Assembly: GCA_963920765.1 (NCBI GenBank)
Contig: OY987242.1
Span: forward strand, 5,792,789-5,856,788
Direction of reading: 5' to 3'
Source: Ulota crispa
Lineage: Eukaryota > Streptophyta > Bryopsida > Orthotrichales > Orthotrichaceae
Length of the DNA stretch: 64,000 bases
Every line of letters begins with the position of its first letter. The first letter of the stretch is position 1. This document shows, piece after piece, positions 44,167 to 56,357 of the stretch. The position numbers and the translations under genes were made by a program. The notes below the pieces were generated by a model that saw nothing but the letters and a program-made list of their open reading frames with translations, was not told the origin of the DNA and ran no database searches.

Positions 44167-47026
44167 TTACTCATCGTTGTCATCCGAGAGACTCAGACTG
44201 TGAGAGCTCTCAACTCCATCGACATCGTCGGCAACATCACCATCCGCTGAAATTTCGGTAGAAGAATCTGAAATCTTCTCTTCACCCCCACTGGATAAGC
44301 CGAAGAACTCAAGAGTTTCTAGAAATGAGGCTCCCAATGGTGCAACACCAGTTACTTTCATGCGTTCTGTCAGCTTCTCCATATCGCTTAACCGGTTCTC
44401 CTTTGCATAAGCCCTACATATCCAGCATCGTAAACATTAATCACTTCTCTATTCTGCAAAACGTTGAGCGAAATATTACTTTTTTTTCGCAAATGCTAGT
44501 ATACACAAAAAGGACCACAATTCCTAAAGACCAAGAAGAACAAACTGGGCCTTATTTAGCAGTTTGAGCAGGTCATATGGGGCCTTCTTATTGATTCAAT
44601 ATTATTTTCTTTTAAGCAAAAAAATACGATATTCTTCTTTTTTTTTGGTGATATAAAATTTGACACCATCAGAACTATAGCTCTCTCAGCCTGATGGATC
44701 AGATTGGTCATTATAAACCCACGAATGATTGGTACTTGAGGAGTTAACCTGTCTCCACCAAATCAGGACCTTAAAGTGCGTAGTCAAATATAGAGCCGTC
44801 CACCTACAGTAGCACATGCTGGATGAGTTTTTGAATAAGATGGGAATAATGTCACCTTGTGGTGTATTTCAAGAATTATGTCCCAAAGGAACATACAGAA
44901 GAAGAGTTTGAGGTCACCTTAAAAGGATTAGGTAGGAAGACGTTCGTGGACGTATTTGCCACTCCAAGGCGTTGCTCAAAACCTTGTCCGCTTCTTCAAA
45001 GAATTTGTGTTTACAGTATGCATCGATCATGACATTCAATGTGGACAGTTGAGGCTGAATGTCAGCCTCCAGCATGAGATTAAAGCACTCCCTCATGTTC
45101 GCAAATGCACCAACGCCGCCATGTCCAGTCATCAGTATCTCATAGCTTTTGAGATTAGGCTGAAAATCTGCAGCTTCCATCCTACTGAGAGACCATTCCA
45201 TCTTTTCCACCTCTCCTGCCCGAGCATAATTGCTCATTACGATATTATAAGTTTTCAACTCAGGTTTGTGTCGTGACTGGGCACTTGACATGCTCGTCAG
45301 CACCTGCAACCCCCTCCAAATATCACATGCTCAAAAAACAAAAACAGCTGAAATTCGAACATACAGTTATATAAGGTTTCAAAGTAGCCTACAAGGGTTC
45401 GGGTGGAGAAAAAATAGAGCATTCCAAAAAACATGAAAATGTGGATGATCTATTGTGACAGAGGAGCACTCACTTGCTCCATCTTCACAAAGTCCTGCCC
45501 CCGGCCGTATGATTCCATAAGGGTGTTGGAAGTCACATGGTCAGGCTTTATGTGTTTTTGCATTCTCATGACGAACAAGGTCTTTTCCATCTGGACATAG
45601 TTTCCAGCCTTGCCATATGCACCAATAACTCCATTGTATGAGACAAGATCAGGGGATATCCTAATTGCCTCCATCTCCTTGAAGAAGCTCTCCACTCGAG
45701 CAACGTCACATACTTGTGCACTCGCTCTTAGAAGAATATTGTACGTCACCAAATTAGGTTGGCATCTGTCAATAAAACAAGCACCGTCACAGACGGCCAT
45801 GCATTCGGTGTTTCCATTTGACACCATCCAAATACTAAATAAGTTGATTCAAACAGGCGGAAACCAAACTAAAGAAAGGGCGTCAGTAAAAACACATACT
45901 TTCCTCGTTTCTTCATTTCTTCAAAAAGCTTGAGAGCTTTCTCAAATCCTCTGCCTTGGTCCTTACTGTAAAGATGGGCAGTGATGAGAGCATTGTACAA
46001 AGATGTGTCTGGTCGATTTCCATTCCGTTTCGTTTCATTAAATAGCCACACGGCCATCCGTAGCTGCTTGGCCTTCCCCATTATCACAATGAGTTTGGAG
46101 TAGAATCCGTCGTCGTACTTGTACCATTTCTGCTTTTGCATCCACCTAAAAACCTGACAAAAAAAGAGTCCAACATACTTGATTTGTGATGATCCATAAA
46201 CGCCTGTATCGTGGTCTCATAGGTAAAGGATACGAAAGAACCTGATACTGACCCCTGTTACCAACAGCAAAACATCCATTCATACACTTGGTTGGACTTA
46301 CTAGCAAGTGGTGTAAACATGACTTGGCCAAATATCTATGACCACTCATCATGCAACGGGGTACTCTAATCCACACCCTCCCACTTTAAAAATTGCAGAA
46401 GTGCTTCACACATAACGATGAGTACAAATTTTTCGCTTTTGTGCCCAAAGTAATCTAGCCCCAGCTCCATACTGATGGCTCAAAAATCACACTCTTACAC
46501 ATTGGTTAAGTTGCTTAAAGTTGCAACGCAATCAATATCCTCCATCTTGATACACAAGTAGCAAATATATTCAAAAGATTATGGTTTTTGAATGCTAATA
46601 CCTCAAGTGTGAGTGTCCATTTGTTTTGTTTTCCAAGGCCTTCCAAGAGTGCAAACCAACCAGAGGACTTCATGAACGGCGACTGGCTCTCAAGCACCTG
46701 GAAGCAGAAACAACAGGTAAGTCTAAAAATGAACTGAGTGTAAGACGGGCATAAAATGGTGTGCGCAGGGGCTGAGAGGAAGATGGTGGAAAAAGCGTCA
46801 CCTGAACGACAGAGGCTTGGCCAGCATTCAGGGTTTTGATGATAGAGGGTATAGAAGGGCGGAATGCAGCAGGTGCAGCATTTGACGACGGTCCCCGTCT
46901 GGCAGCAGCACGAATGGCGAGGCGCCCGTAGCAACGAGGAAGCAAGCCTGGAGAACCAGGCAAAGCAAACCCTAAACCGCACGACGGTGGAAGACTCCGT
47001 GTGGGAACGAAGACGACGGGCATCAT
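44167..47026 (-). CDS. P-class pentatricopeptide repeat protein
   Basis: An organelle RNA-binding protein of 499 aa. Six exons on the minus strand: 47026-46802, 46697-46602, 46153-45900, 45765-45474, 45303-44918, 44413-44167. The first ~50 residues are Arg/Ser/Ala-rich and nearly free of acidic residues, a likely plastid or mitochondrial transit peptide. From about residue 121 there are nine consecutive PPR motifs (for example NLVTYNILLRASAQ, DLVSYNGVIGAYGKAGN, RTSSYLILLRAYAKENR), preceded by the helix VFRWMQKQKWYKYDDGF typical of the PPR5/EMB2453-like group. There is no E, DYW or SMR domain, so the role is RNA stabilisation, splicing or translation rather than editing. The last ~40 residues are strongly acidic/serine-rich. 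The last splice restores a full PPR motif (LLR-AYAKENRL), which supports the model over a stop at 44914. RNA target unknown. Confidence 0.9.
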
Positions 47027-47029
47027 CGC

Positions 47030-47600
47030 TGCAGCGAATTCTCAATTCCTGCTCTCTACCAGAAGCACAACAGCCCGCAACAGCCCAAAACAATGAGCAA
47101 TTCTCCCAACCCCTAAAGCCTAAAACCCCAAAACCTAAATCCTAAACCTCATTTCTATGCCACTGACTGAATTCCAGATACGAAGCCTTCGAGACATGCA
47201 ATAGCTCGAAGAAATGCTATCCACAAGAAATAATTACAGGCACACAACAATGACCACTTTTTCGCAAACGCAAAACCCTAAAACCTCATTTCTGTGCAGC
47301 TAGCTGAATTCCAGAGACGAAGCCTTTCACATCGAAAAACCTTCCTCTTTACCAGAAACATTACAGCACACAACAATGACCACTACTCGTGAACCCTAAA
47401 AATTCAAACCTTTTTTTATATTTGCCAAAGACTGAATCTTAATGAAGAAGCCTACTACACATTCCACAGGTCACAGATTCCTCAACTCTATCAAAAACAC
47501 CACAGTCTACAAAAATGACCACTTTCATCACACCTGAAAAATGCCCAACGCTGCGTTTGCATCTGAATGATACTAATTTACACTCTTCCCGCAGAACTTG
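47030..47600. repeat. Degenerate ~130-bp tandem repeat over the PPR 5' flank, with telo-boxes
   Basis: About four diverged units follow one another with starts near 47031, 47166, 47303, 47430 and 47563. Each contains versions of CTGAATTCCAGA-ACGAAGCC, CTCTTTACCAGAAAC, ACAACAATGACCACT and a telo-box-like AAACCCTAAA (clear at 47273-47282, partial at 47391-47400; another telo-box at 46967-46976 is inside PPR exon 1). It covers the likely promoter and leader of the PPR gene. Confidence 0.6.
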
Positions 47601-48173
47601 AAACCCAACAAATCAAGATATATCAATGCTGATAACATGCTGCAGTAAATCAGCCCAACTCACTACAACCCAGGACAGAAAACTATGCATGCAATACGAC
47701 CCGGGTGATATCATGGGAAGAAACTCACTTTCCACCTCCGTCGAAGCCTTCTCTCTACTCTTCCGTTCGGCTCACCCAACTGTTGGGTAGTACAGTGGTG
47801 CCCAATCAACCCAAAAGCAACACCCTCAAACTTTTGACTAACCCTAATGCGGTCAAGTTTTACACGGATATTTTTGTTTCAAAATTCGTTGGAATGGCCC
47901 AACATTTCATGAAACCTCCAGAGATGTACGTGCTTGCAGTACCGTGGAAGCCTTCATTGCCATGGAACTCTGCATGCGGCAAATGACCGACCAATCGGTC
48001 AGATTCGCCGGAGTTATCAAACAAGGCAATTGCAGTTGCCCTTGTGACAAAGGCAATCTAGACTCTAGAGTGGTGTCTGGAAGCATTCACCAGTCGGTGA
48101 ATGAAAGCCACCAGCCCACGATTCTAAAAGCATTGGGCAACCGAATTCTCTTGCGGGCAAAACAAAATCGGTT
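47601..48173. other. Intergenic, nothing recognised
   Basis: Moderately GC-rich DNA with short plus-strand frames lacking any family resemblance. No RNA gene or paired repeat was recognised. Confidence 0.45.
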
Positions 48174-48401
48174 TTAACCCTTAAAGAACCATAGGACATA
48201 GTAGTATATATGCTACCGTATAATCAGTATTTGTTACTAGTAAGAAGTTTTAAGTTGGGATCTCAAGTAGCTCACCAGAACCTCTTTGATTTATTCTTCA
48301 ACTTCTTTATTGATCTTAAAGGTGTGGATCCATTCCAAATACAAAAAAAATACCCCATATTGTACTAGTCGCAATGACACACTTAGTCCTTTAGGGGTTA
48401 A
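48174..48401 (-). mobile_element. TTAA-flanked MITE, family B (reverse)
   Basis: It starts TTAACCCTTAAAGAACC and ends AGTCCTTTAGGGGTTAA. Read on the minus strand it follows 3492-3725 (GGTATTTTTTTTGTATTTGG, GATCCACACCTTTAAGATC). It is non-coding. Confidence 0.8.
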
Positions 48402-48540
48402 GACCCATATTGTGTATTTGTACGGTACAGTCTTAACTTACTATTGGTGTGATCTACACTAAATAGTGCATTTAGGTTGCCCCACACAATTTTTTGACAT
48501 TTTACACTATACAAATACTTACTGATACTACAATATTTTT

Positions 48541-48950
48541 AGGGAATTACTAGAGCAACACCCAAAATTGCTAACGAGACACCCCTTTTGAGCATGAAAA
48601 TGTGATTTTTAATGCTGATTTTGCTGAGTTTTTTATTTGGATCAAAAGATTTGTTTCACCTTTATCATTCTAAGGCTATACTATGAAAAAATAGGTGTGC
48701 TTAAATTTCAAACTAAAAATATAGGACTTTTGAGTTACTTAGAGCAAAAATATATCAAAAATTAATATTGGTGCAATAATATTTCAACAAAAATTTGTAT
48801 TTGACATGTTTTCTTTCAAAAAAGTGACAATGTCATGATTGAATGAATGATGGACCACTTAATAAATCAAAAATAGCACTAAATTATCAAATTTCATGCT
48901 CAAAGGGGGTGTCCGGTTAGCATTTTAGGGTGTTGCTGTAGTAATTCCCT
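48541..48950. mobile_element. 410-bp MITE with ~58-bp inverted ends (AGGGAATTACT)
   Basis: It starts AGGGAATTACTAGAGCAACA and ends TGTTGCTGTAGTAATTCCCT. Pairing continues inward through GCTAAC-GACACCCC and GAGCATGAAA over about 58 bp. ATTTTT lies on both sides, a possible but low-complexity target duplication. The (T)AGGG-type end suggests hAT. It is non-coding. Confidence 0.78.
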
Positions 48951-51900
48951 ATTTTTATCAATAGTTATTGCAGTTGACAAACTTTAACAACACCAAGGGC
49001 CTGGAAGCAACAACAACAGTGCGGTAAAACAAACTAGCAACATTTAGGCTATAAACCTTGTGAAAGAATTGCATGTTTGATGGTGTAGGGAGTGCAAAAG
49101 CCTCATTGTATGACATTAACCATTTCGAGACCACCAAACCATATTTTGATTCAGCAGAGTGGTCTTTAGTGTATACAGTAAAATTGCTCAAGAATTTGGA
49201 AATTGGCCTTGAAGAACGCTTGTGATCACGAGAATTTTGCATCAAACAAAAAAATAACAATGGAATCGTGTATGTGAGTTGATAAATAATGGTGTTTATA
49301 CAACATGGCCTCAAAATACATATTCATATTTGGTCAAAGATGGATCAAAGCAACAACATAGTACATCAAACATCCAAGAAGAATTTCAAATTTCAATTGT
49401 GCCATCCTAAAAAAATTCAAATTGCTCAAGAAACATGGTTGATTTGTTTTTCTATACGGTAGTAGTATAATTGTAGTATTTGAAAATCTATTGAAATGGT
49501 GGTATTATTTCATCTCTAAAAAATTTGTCCTAAATTTAAGGCAAGTTCTTGATTGTTTTCACCAATTGGATTTTCCATGGCATTTATCAAGTTTCTTGTA
49601 AAATTGTTTTTGGGTAGCAAAGAAAGTGGGATCTTTGACCCTTTTTGTCCACTTAGCTACACCTTGTGATTGCTATATTCATCCATTTTGTGTGAAACTA
49701 GTCTCATTGGAAAGGTGGGAAACCCAACTTCCTAGAAATGTAAGGCTCTCATCAAGCAAAGCTTGTATGAAGTAGTATGATCCAAAACCACACACCCAAT
49801 GTCAACTCACTCAATCATTATAATATTTCATCTCCAACAGTAGATCTAGTTGAGATTCCTATGCTTTGTAGTAAACAAGGATTACTTGCCATTTGTACGT
49901 TTAGATTATTGAAATTGGGTCTAGATTCAACCGCACATCCAAGTTTACTACGCCAATTTTTAATGGATTTTGTGAAAATGTGTGTGGTCTTTAAAGGGTT
50001 AACCCAAGTGCTCACAACATCCTAGATTATGCATACATAGAACAATCATGAGGCTTACTACAGGGATTCTAAATTTGATTCCTTTGGCTTGAGAGATGTC
50101 AGGATGTGGCCCTATGCACCACAAAGAAACACCAACAAGGAGCAAGCTCTAAAGGAAGCATGGCTTGCAACCATCCAATCAGGTATGGCTATTTTGTGCT
50201 TTATGCATTTGTAATGAATTCAGCTAATAGATGTAAATCAGAATGTGCATGTCTAGAAAAACAACAACTACATCCATATTTATTTTGTACCTTGGAGAAA
50301 TAAAACAATGGCAATTTGAACCACCCATGCAATTGATCCAATGTTAAATATCAAACCTTGAAATCCACAAAAGGAGTCTAGGAAAGTCCCCACAAGGTCG
50401 TACAAAAGCCTCCTTGTATAAAGTGCTAGTAGTGCTTGTTGTGAATAGAAGGAAAAACCAACGTCAGCCTCCAAATGAATTATAAACATAATGAGGGCAT
50501 GGCAATCTCTCCTTGATTCTTGAAAACCCCACTTTTTGAAGATTGAGAAACTTTCTCTTCACCTCTAGAGGAGAAGAATGGAGTGAAGAAATCTTTGCAC
50601 AAAAACTTTCCACCTTTGCTTATCTCATTTTCATCCTTGTTGGTCTTTTTATAATTGTTGATTCTCCTTTTTAGTTGTTGACTCTCCTACATAGAGAAGT
50701 GCTCCCATTGAGTCATATTTTCACTCCTAAAATTCTCATTCTTCACAAAAGTTTCAATCTCAGGTGCCTACCCCTAATATTTGTGAGATTGAGATTGATT
50801 GGAGGAAGGGTTAAGTGGCGAGCGAATTTTTGCCAAAATCTTACCTTAATTAGTGGCTAGCTACCACAACACTAAAAAAAATTGTGTGAAAAAATGGATG
50901 AAATCACCAAATTCCTCCCCAAGCTTACATCAGGTTCACCAGAATTTGGATGAGTATTAGTAGATTTTATGGATGAGCGAGCATACTTTGTCGATTCTAT
51001 CCATTTGTCCAAATTCTCCTTACCAGCCTGCATTGGTGGGTGCCTGTCACACGACCACCGAAAAAGAAAACCAATTTTAAAAGCTGGTTTCAGGGTGTGT
51101 GCACTCCTTCAGATGCTGACTTCTGCCACACAACTGCACACCAAGTCATCGTGCACGATTTCCATCATTTGACAAGCCCCGTCCACTGGACCAACCGATC
51201 GATCGCTCATCTGTCGCCTGCAGAGAGTCTCACTGCAACGGCGGCTTCCATGGGTAATGCCAGCACGTGTATCCCGGGAGATCCAACTTCGTTAACCTTG
51301 AAAGTCGTGACACAGTATCAGCTGCGCATGGCCTGCCTCGCCCCGCTTGCTTGGACTGACCAGCTGCACCTCACGCAACGCACACGCCTCACTGGAAGGC
51401 CAACCAGATCCCCTGCTAAAAGTAGTTAACAGAGAAAGAAGGCGACTGTCATCCAGACACGCTACGGGGACATGGGAACAACTAAACTCTATAAACATAA
51501 TAGGATTTAGTTTGATTGTACGCTGAAAAGCAACGCATCAATACCGATGTTTAGGAACCGAAACTTAAGTGTGCACAGAAACGCAGCTGGTTTAGCAAAT
51601 AGGGCATGATACATAACATGAATGAGACCTCTCTGGAGTAACGGACTACAATAACAAATGTATAAAATCTGCTACTTGAACCGAAATGTGCTACTTGTAC
51701 CGAAATCTGCTACTAGTAAGGAAATCTTCCTTTGGTGACCGGTTTGCAAGCCTGGGCTGCACCTGTGACTGAAATCTACAGTGTTGAATCAGAACAGTTT
51801 GAAAGCAATCTTGTTGTGACATGGAGATACAGGTTGCACAGAGAGCATCGTCACATCCTCGTACCGAATCTTGAGGCTGCTGAGGAGGAGGGATTGACGG

Positions 51901-52047
51901 TTATCTGCAACTAAGCCATGATCTGAGCTGGAATAACTTTCTTCATGTGAAAGCATGGTGTAATGGACACGTCAAGTTTGACAATACAGCAGGTATAGTT
52001 TACTCCGAAGCTCTTGAGGCGCACTACCTTTAGGTCGTTGTTGTTGG
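48951..52047. other. Long intergenic stretch, no gene recognised
   Basis: Contains a lone TTAA-family right end (TGGTCTTTAAAGGGTTAA, ending 50002; upstream text faintly resembles family A) and the dispersed repeat at 50493-50625. The stretch 51000-51500 is GC-richer with a 129-codon plus-strand frame that matches no family I know. I searched the minus strand here for a missing C-terminal part of the AN gene and saw none. Confidence 0.5.
50493..50625. repeat. Dispersed repeat, copy 2 of 2
   Basis: Parallels 11562-11690: CATGGCAATCTCTCCTTG, TTGAAGATTGAGAAAC, TAGAGGAGAAGAATGG in the same order. No ends were definable. Confidence 0.45.
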
Positions 52048-53774
52048 CTAAGACCTGTTCCACTCCTTTTTTAAATGATCTGGTTTTGTCATGACGTCCT
52101 CTTGCCAGCGTTGATCGTCATCATCATCGTCATCATCTGCCGCTGTGTTTGAAGGGATGAGTCCTTCCACGAAAAACGAGCACAGAATAGAGGCGGCCTT
52201 CGACCGAATCTCGGCCCAGACTTCCTCACTGTAGTCTGCACTGCGAGGAAGAATCAAGACGTTTGGCATCTCCCTCACCTGATAACGATGAAATGAAACA
52301 AGGAAGTGAGTAAGATAATACTTGCAGCGGGAATTTAATGCAGTAAAGACGTGAAAGGATGAAGGAAAAGCACTGTACCCAAGCTTCGAGCCACTGCGGG
52401 CCTTCAATCCCATCTAAAGCACAGCCAGCAACAGTGCCATTGACAAGCGCTTCCTTCAACGCACAGTCGTCCAGGAGGTGGCTACTACTTGTGTTCACCA
52501 CCACCGCACCTGCCCACGATCCCCATCATATGGAACACAAAATCAAAGCCGTAAACCACAAAGCAGAACGATTTTCGAAAAATGCGAATACGAGAAAAAA
52601 AGATATTAGCTAGACGGCACATTTGTGTGACACCTGAGAAGGCTCTCCGAGATCAAAATATGAATACCTGGTTTGATGTGCTGCAGATTGTCAGCATTAA
52701 TCAGCTGTACAGTGTCGTTGGTAAGAGCACAATGAAGCGCGACAATGTCGCTGCAGGCGAGCAGCTCCTTCAAACTGTTCAGTTTTTTAACTCCAGGAGG
52801 AAGTACCCTCCGACGACGGCCCTCTTTCTCCTACAAAAAACCATCAAAACAATGCACGATTTTACAGCTGATGTGGCAGAGACTCAATTATTAACAGTAG
52901 GAGGATTAGAACCCATAATGCTACCCCGCCTTAATTATACTCACAACCCACTTAAGAATTTGATTTACAAGATCTGCATTACCCTCAAAGCCAAAGTGTG
53001 GCACAGAATTTCGAAGTCTAAAACTTTGATTATTATGTCTTCTAGCAAATATTGGAATCTACTGAAACTCTGAGAGAACCACCAACACAACACTTGAGTT
53101 TAGACAATATTGCTTTACAGAGGTTCTTACTGTACCTCTTCGGGGTCAAAATACACGACCTTCATTCGGAAGGCGAGGCTTCGACTGGCAACAGCACAAG
53201 CAGAGGCGGTGGCACCGATGATACCGATGACCATGCCCTTGGAACGACGCATTCCCCGGCAAGACGAGTGCATGGTCCCCAGCCAGCCCGCCGAGGCATA
53301 CCCATGCGAGGCAAGCACATGCGTGTGTCGAAGCAGCCCCAGAATCAACGCCATGACCGTGTCCGCAATTTCCTCCGACCGGCCACTATCCACATGCAAC
53401 AATTGCAACCCTAATTCATGCGCCAGGGCGGAATCCACCATCTTGTCCATGCAGCTCAACGTCAGAATCAACTGCCATGGTTGCAACCGCCTCTGCGCCG
53501 CGCGAGGGAGGTACGCCAGCGAGTGCAGCAACACCGCGGCTGCCGTCTCGATCTTGCCGTCTGCCACCTGCGCTAGACTGATATGCTCGATCTTCGCCAC
53601 TCCTTGCAGCGCCTTCTCCTCCAACGAGCAGTCCGGGAGACAGTTGAGCGCCACCACCAGTGGCAACCTCGGCGGCGCTTCAGCAGCAGGAATTGTCGCA
53701 GCCTCTGTGGTCGAGGCCGGTTTGGCAGCAACACCGCCCCCCCTCTTCTTCTCCGTTCGATGTACCTTCCCCAT
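52048..53774 (-). CDS. AN: ANGUSTIFOLIA / CtBP-like protein, short form
   Basis: A plant member of the CtBP/BARS family; ANGUSTIFOLIA controls cell shape and microtubule order and acts as a regulator, not an enzyme. Four exons on the minus strand: 53774-53136, 52830-52668, 52509-52379, 52278-52048; 387 aa. Diagnostic stretches include VLLHSLAYLPRAAQRRLQPW, AEEIADTVMALILGLLR-like SEEIADTVMALILGLLRHTH, SAGWLGTMHSSCRGMRRSKG, the nucleotide-fold turn GIIGATASA, and PNVLILPRSADYSEEVW. Dehydrogenase catalytic residues of CtBP are not kept: the Arg region reads NTSSSHLL and the His position reads Arg (LPRSA), as in Arabidopsis AN; the Glu region (DGIEGP) remains. The protein stops soon after an Asp run (DDDDDDDD) and lacks the ~200-residue plant C-terminal extension of Arabidopsis AN. 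The ATG at 53774 begins MGKVHRTEKK after a leader without a family match. Confidence 0.92.
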
Positions 53775-54664
53775 TGTGGCGCACCAGCCCAGGGTTTGGC
53801 ACAAATTCTCACCGCTTCCTCATTCTGTTTTCCAAATACCGCTTCTCCTATCAATCGATTCTATAGTAAGAAAACCTCCAATCTCACTGCCCGTCCAAAT
53901 CTGTAACCAGAAACCCGTTACTACGAAGCACGAAGATGAATACAAAGAGAGAGAGAGCGAGTCCTTATCCTTCTTCTCCAGTTAGGAATTTGAACCAAAA
54001 TAATCCACAAGCAGTTCAATCTTCTTGATTGGAGAGAAATTTGAAAATAAAAAGTGGCGCGATTGAGCAGAAGAACCAGACCACGACAGGACCCAAAATC
54101 AGGCACAGCGTTACAGTGTACTCCACACGCCTCTGCTCTCAACCCCTGTTATTGCAAAACGAAGTACAAGGAGGGCCTCACCCATTAGGTTTCACCCCGA
54201 TGCCCGCAAACTGAACTGAAATGTTCAAATTGACCGAGCGCGGTAATCAATGTGGAGTGGCGGTGATACGATGCGGTTCATGTCCTGCAAATAACTTATT
54301 CCAGGTTCCTGAAAAGTGCTACTGCTCTGCCGACAGCAATGATCCGCACATTCTGACAACATGGCTTGGTTGTAGCTGCGCTGTGGTGCACAGACTGGTG
54401 CAAGAGCGAGAAAGCTGAGTGAGAGACGATGAGGCGCCGCTGCAGCTGCCAATGCAGCAGTGAATGCCGAAGATGAAATGTTGATGAGTGCTTGATCGAT
54501 CGATCGGGAGAAGCGAGCACTCTGCCCAGGCAGCGGCGTTCGGCTCCCCCAAGGCCCAGGGCGTGGGCATTTCAAAGGAAGCATTCAGTTATGCTACGTG
54601 TCGTGCCTCAGTTGGTTTTGATGGGAACCGATCGGGAACACAACTGGTCCGATGTTCTTTTCAC
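53775..54664 (-). other. Probable 5' leader of the AN gene
   Basis: GC-richer DNA between the AN start codon and a minus-strand TATA-like site. Short frames on both strands have no family resemblance. This is read as leader/promoter by position and composition only. Confidence 0.4.
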
Positions 54665-54674
54665 TCTTTTTATA
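54665..54674 (-). promoter_or_regulatory. Candidate TATA box of the AN gene
   Basis: CTATAAAAAG on the minus strand about 890 bp upstream of the AN start, where the composition changes from GC-richer leader-like DNA to AT-rich intergenic DNA. Functional use is inferred. Confidence 0.35.
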
Positions 54675-55916
54675 GTGGCAACACGAGGAAATGCTTGATA
54701 CTAAAGTAAAGGTAGGAGGCTCAGAATTGGAGCATCTAAGGGCTGAAACTGAATTTTGGGTAGGTAAAAACTCTTGTAATATTTTTCAGTAAATTGAAGA
54801 ACGGGCATTTAACCCAAGTTATTTCATAATTTTTAGAGCTTTGTGGAATTAGTTATAAAATCTTGAAGTGGAACGGTCATAGGGCTCTAAAATGGAGCAC
54901 TTCTTCAACTGTACATTACATGTACATTGTTGAAGGGTTATGAAAAACAACACGTATAAACAAAGTACATTTGAGGAGGTGCTCCATTTTGGAACTTGCT
55001 CCAAATTAGAGTCTTGTACCTTAGTATTTATTGTAAATAAATTTTTTATGGATATCCTTGAAGTTTGCCATATTTGTATAAATATCCCGGTTTTTCAAAA
55101 GTTGCACAAATACACTTAGACCATAATTTTTAGGGGTTTGTTTTGTTTGGCACACTAATTCCTTCATGGCCAATGTTAAAGCAAGGAGTGCAATAGAACA
55201 AAAAAAAGGTAACTTGTGCACAATGCAGAAAAAAATTGGCATTTACAATAAAACAAGTGTTTGAAAATTAAGATATTTGTGCAATTTTTGAAAAACCAAG
55301 GATATCTATATAAATATGACAAACTTGAATGGTACCCATAAATTTTTCCTTTATTGTAATGGACTCTATAAGAAAAGTTCCATGCCTCATTGCCCCAGAA
55401 TTGGAAAACCTAAAAATAACAAATAGTTTTTACACTCCAAACTTGCTTTTCTATTTATTTTGCTTTTTGAATTCTACAAACAAACATGAAAATTCACCCC
55501 AAACCTCCCAAGGACAGAGTATTCACAAATTGGTTTTGAAATGGTCATTTTGACTTGTCACATTCAAAAAGTTATCTTAAGATATCACAACTTTTACCCC
55601 CAACATTTCAACATGATCACTGAAGAATGTAAATTTTGCTTGAACAAAACCCTTTGCATTGTTGGTTGCCTTATATTTGTGACCCTAACTACCTCCCCCA
55701 AGCACGTGAATTATGCAATGGAGCGTAACCGGAAATTACAAGTGATATCATGTTGCGTAACATCACTTTTGCTAGCAAAAAGTGTAAAAAGGACACGTGA
55801 CAATATTTTTGTTCAAATAACATTTAAGCAAGTTAAGGCTCTTACTCACAAGCAATCTCTCATTTGCACTACTAACAACTCAAGCTTCACCCTTGTTTCC
55901 AATGGTTTAAACAAGA
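54675..55916. other. Intergenic, nothing recognised
   Basis: AT-rich DNA with chance frames only. There is a loose inverted similarity between 55045-55100 and 55260-55330 (AAATTTTTTAT..CAAACTTG-like text), but no defined element. Confidence 0.45.
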
Positions 55917-56339
55917 TAAGAGCATCTCCATCTGTCCAGCAAGGTGCAAGCTCGTCAAAGGAGTTTGAGCGGGCCCTTGGAGGCGATTCAAAGCGGGAAT
56001 CTCCACCTGTGCAACTCGCCAGAGGATTAGCTGCCTTGTTCTGAGCAATGGTAGTGCTTTTTGTGGCACAGAGTTACTTAGATTTTACAACGGCTCAAAT
56101 GAGAGACACCGTTAGAGACCTCCCATTGGCACCAAGAATAGCATTCCCCGACATCTGCGTCTACAGTCCATAATTCCAACTCGCCCAAAGAGAAGTGAGA
56201 CCCGGGAGGTCACCGTCCCCGGAGCCTAGTTTGGCGAGGCCGCTCTCAAACTTTGTATGCGCAAGGCACCGGTGGAGATCCAAACAACCTTCGGCCACGC
56301 TGTTTGAGCGACTTGAGTCAATCGATGAAGATGCTCTAA
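55917..56339 (+). mobile_element. 423-bp MITE, left half of a head-to-head inverted pair
   Basis: It starts TAAGAGCATCTCCATCTG and ends GATGAAGATGCTCTAA, so it has its own terminal inverted repeats. Apart from scattered differences it is the reverse complement of 56358-56780. It is GC-richer than the surroundings. Frames within it do not resemble a protein family. Confidence 0.8.
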
Positions 56340-56357
56340 TGCCCCTACTTGAGGCGC

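Noticed and set aside
44914-44916. TGA as the end of the PPR protein
   Set aside because: Stopping there cuts the last PPR motif; a GT donor at 44917-44916 and acceptor before 44413 restore LLR-AYAKENRL and a normal ninth repeat.
51040-51429. 129-codon plus-strand frame in a GC-richer patch
   Set aside because: No recognisable motif and no supporting splice or start context; kept only as unexplained intergenic DNA.
52582-53073. 163-codon plus-strand frame
   Set aside because: It overlaps AN exon 2 and introns antisense and shows no family signature.
53110-53985. 291-codon plus-strand frame
   Set aside because: It is the antisense of AN exon 1, whose protein is clearly conserved on the minus strand.
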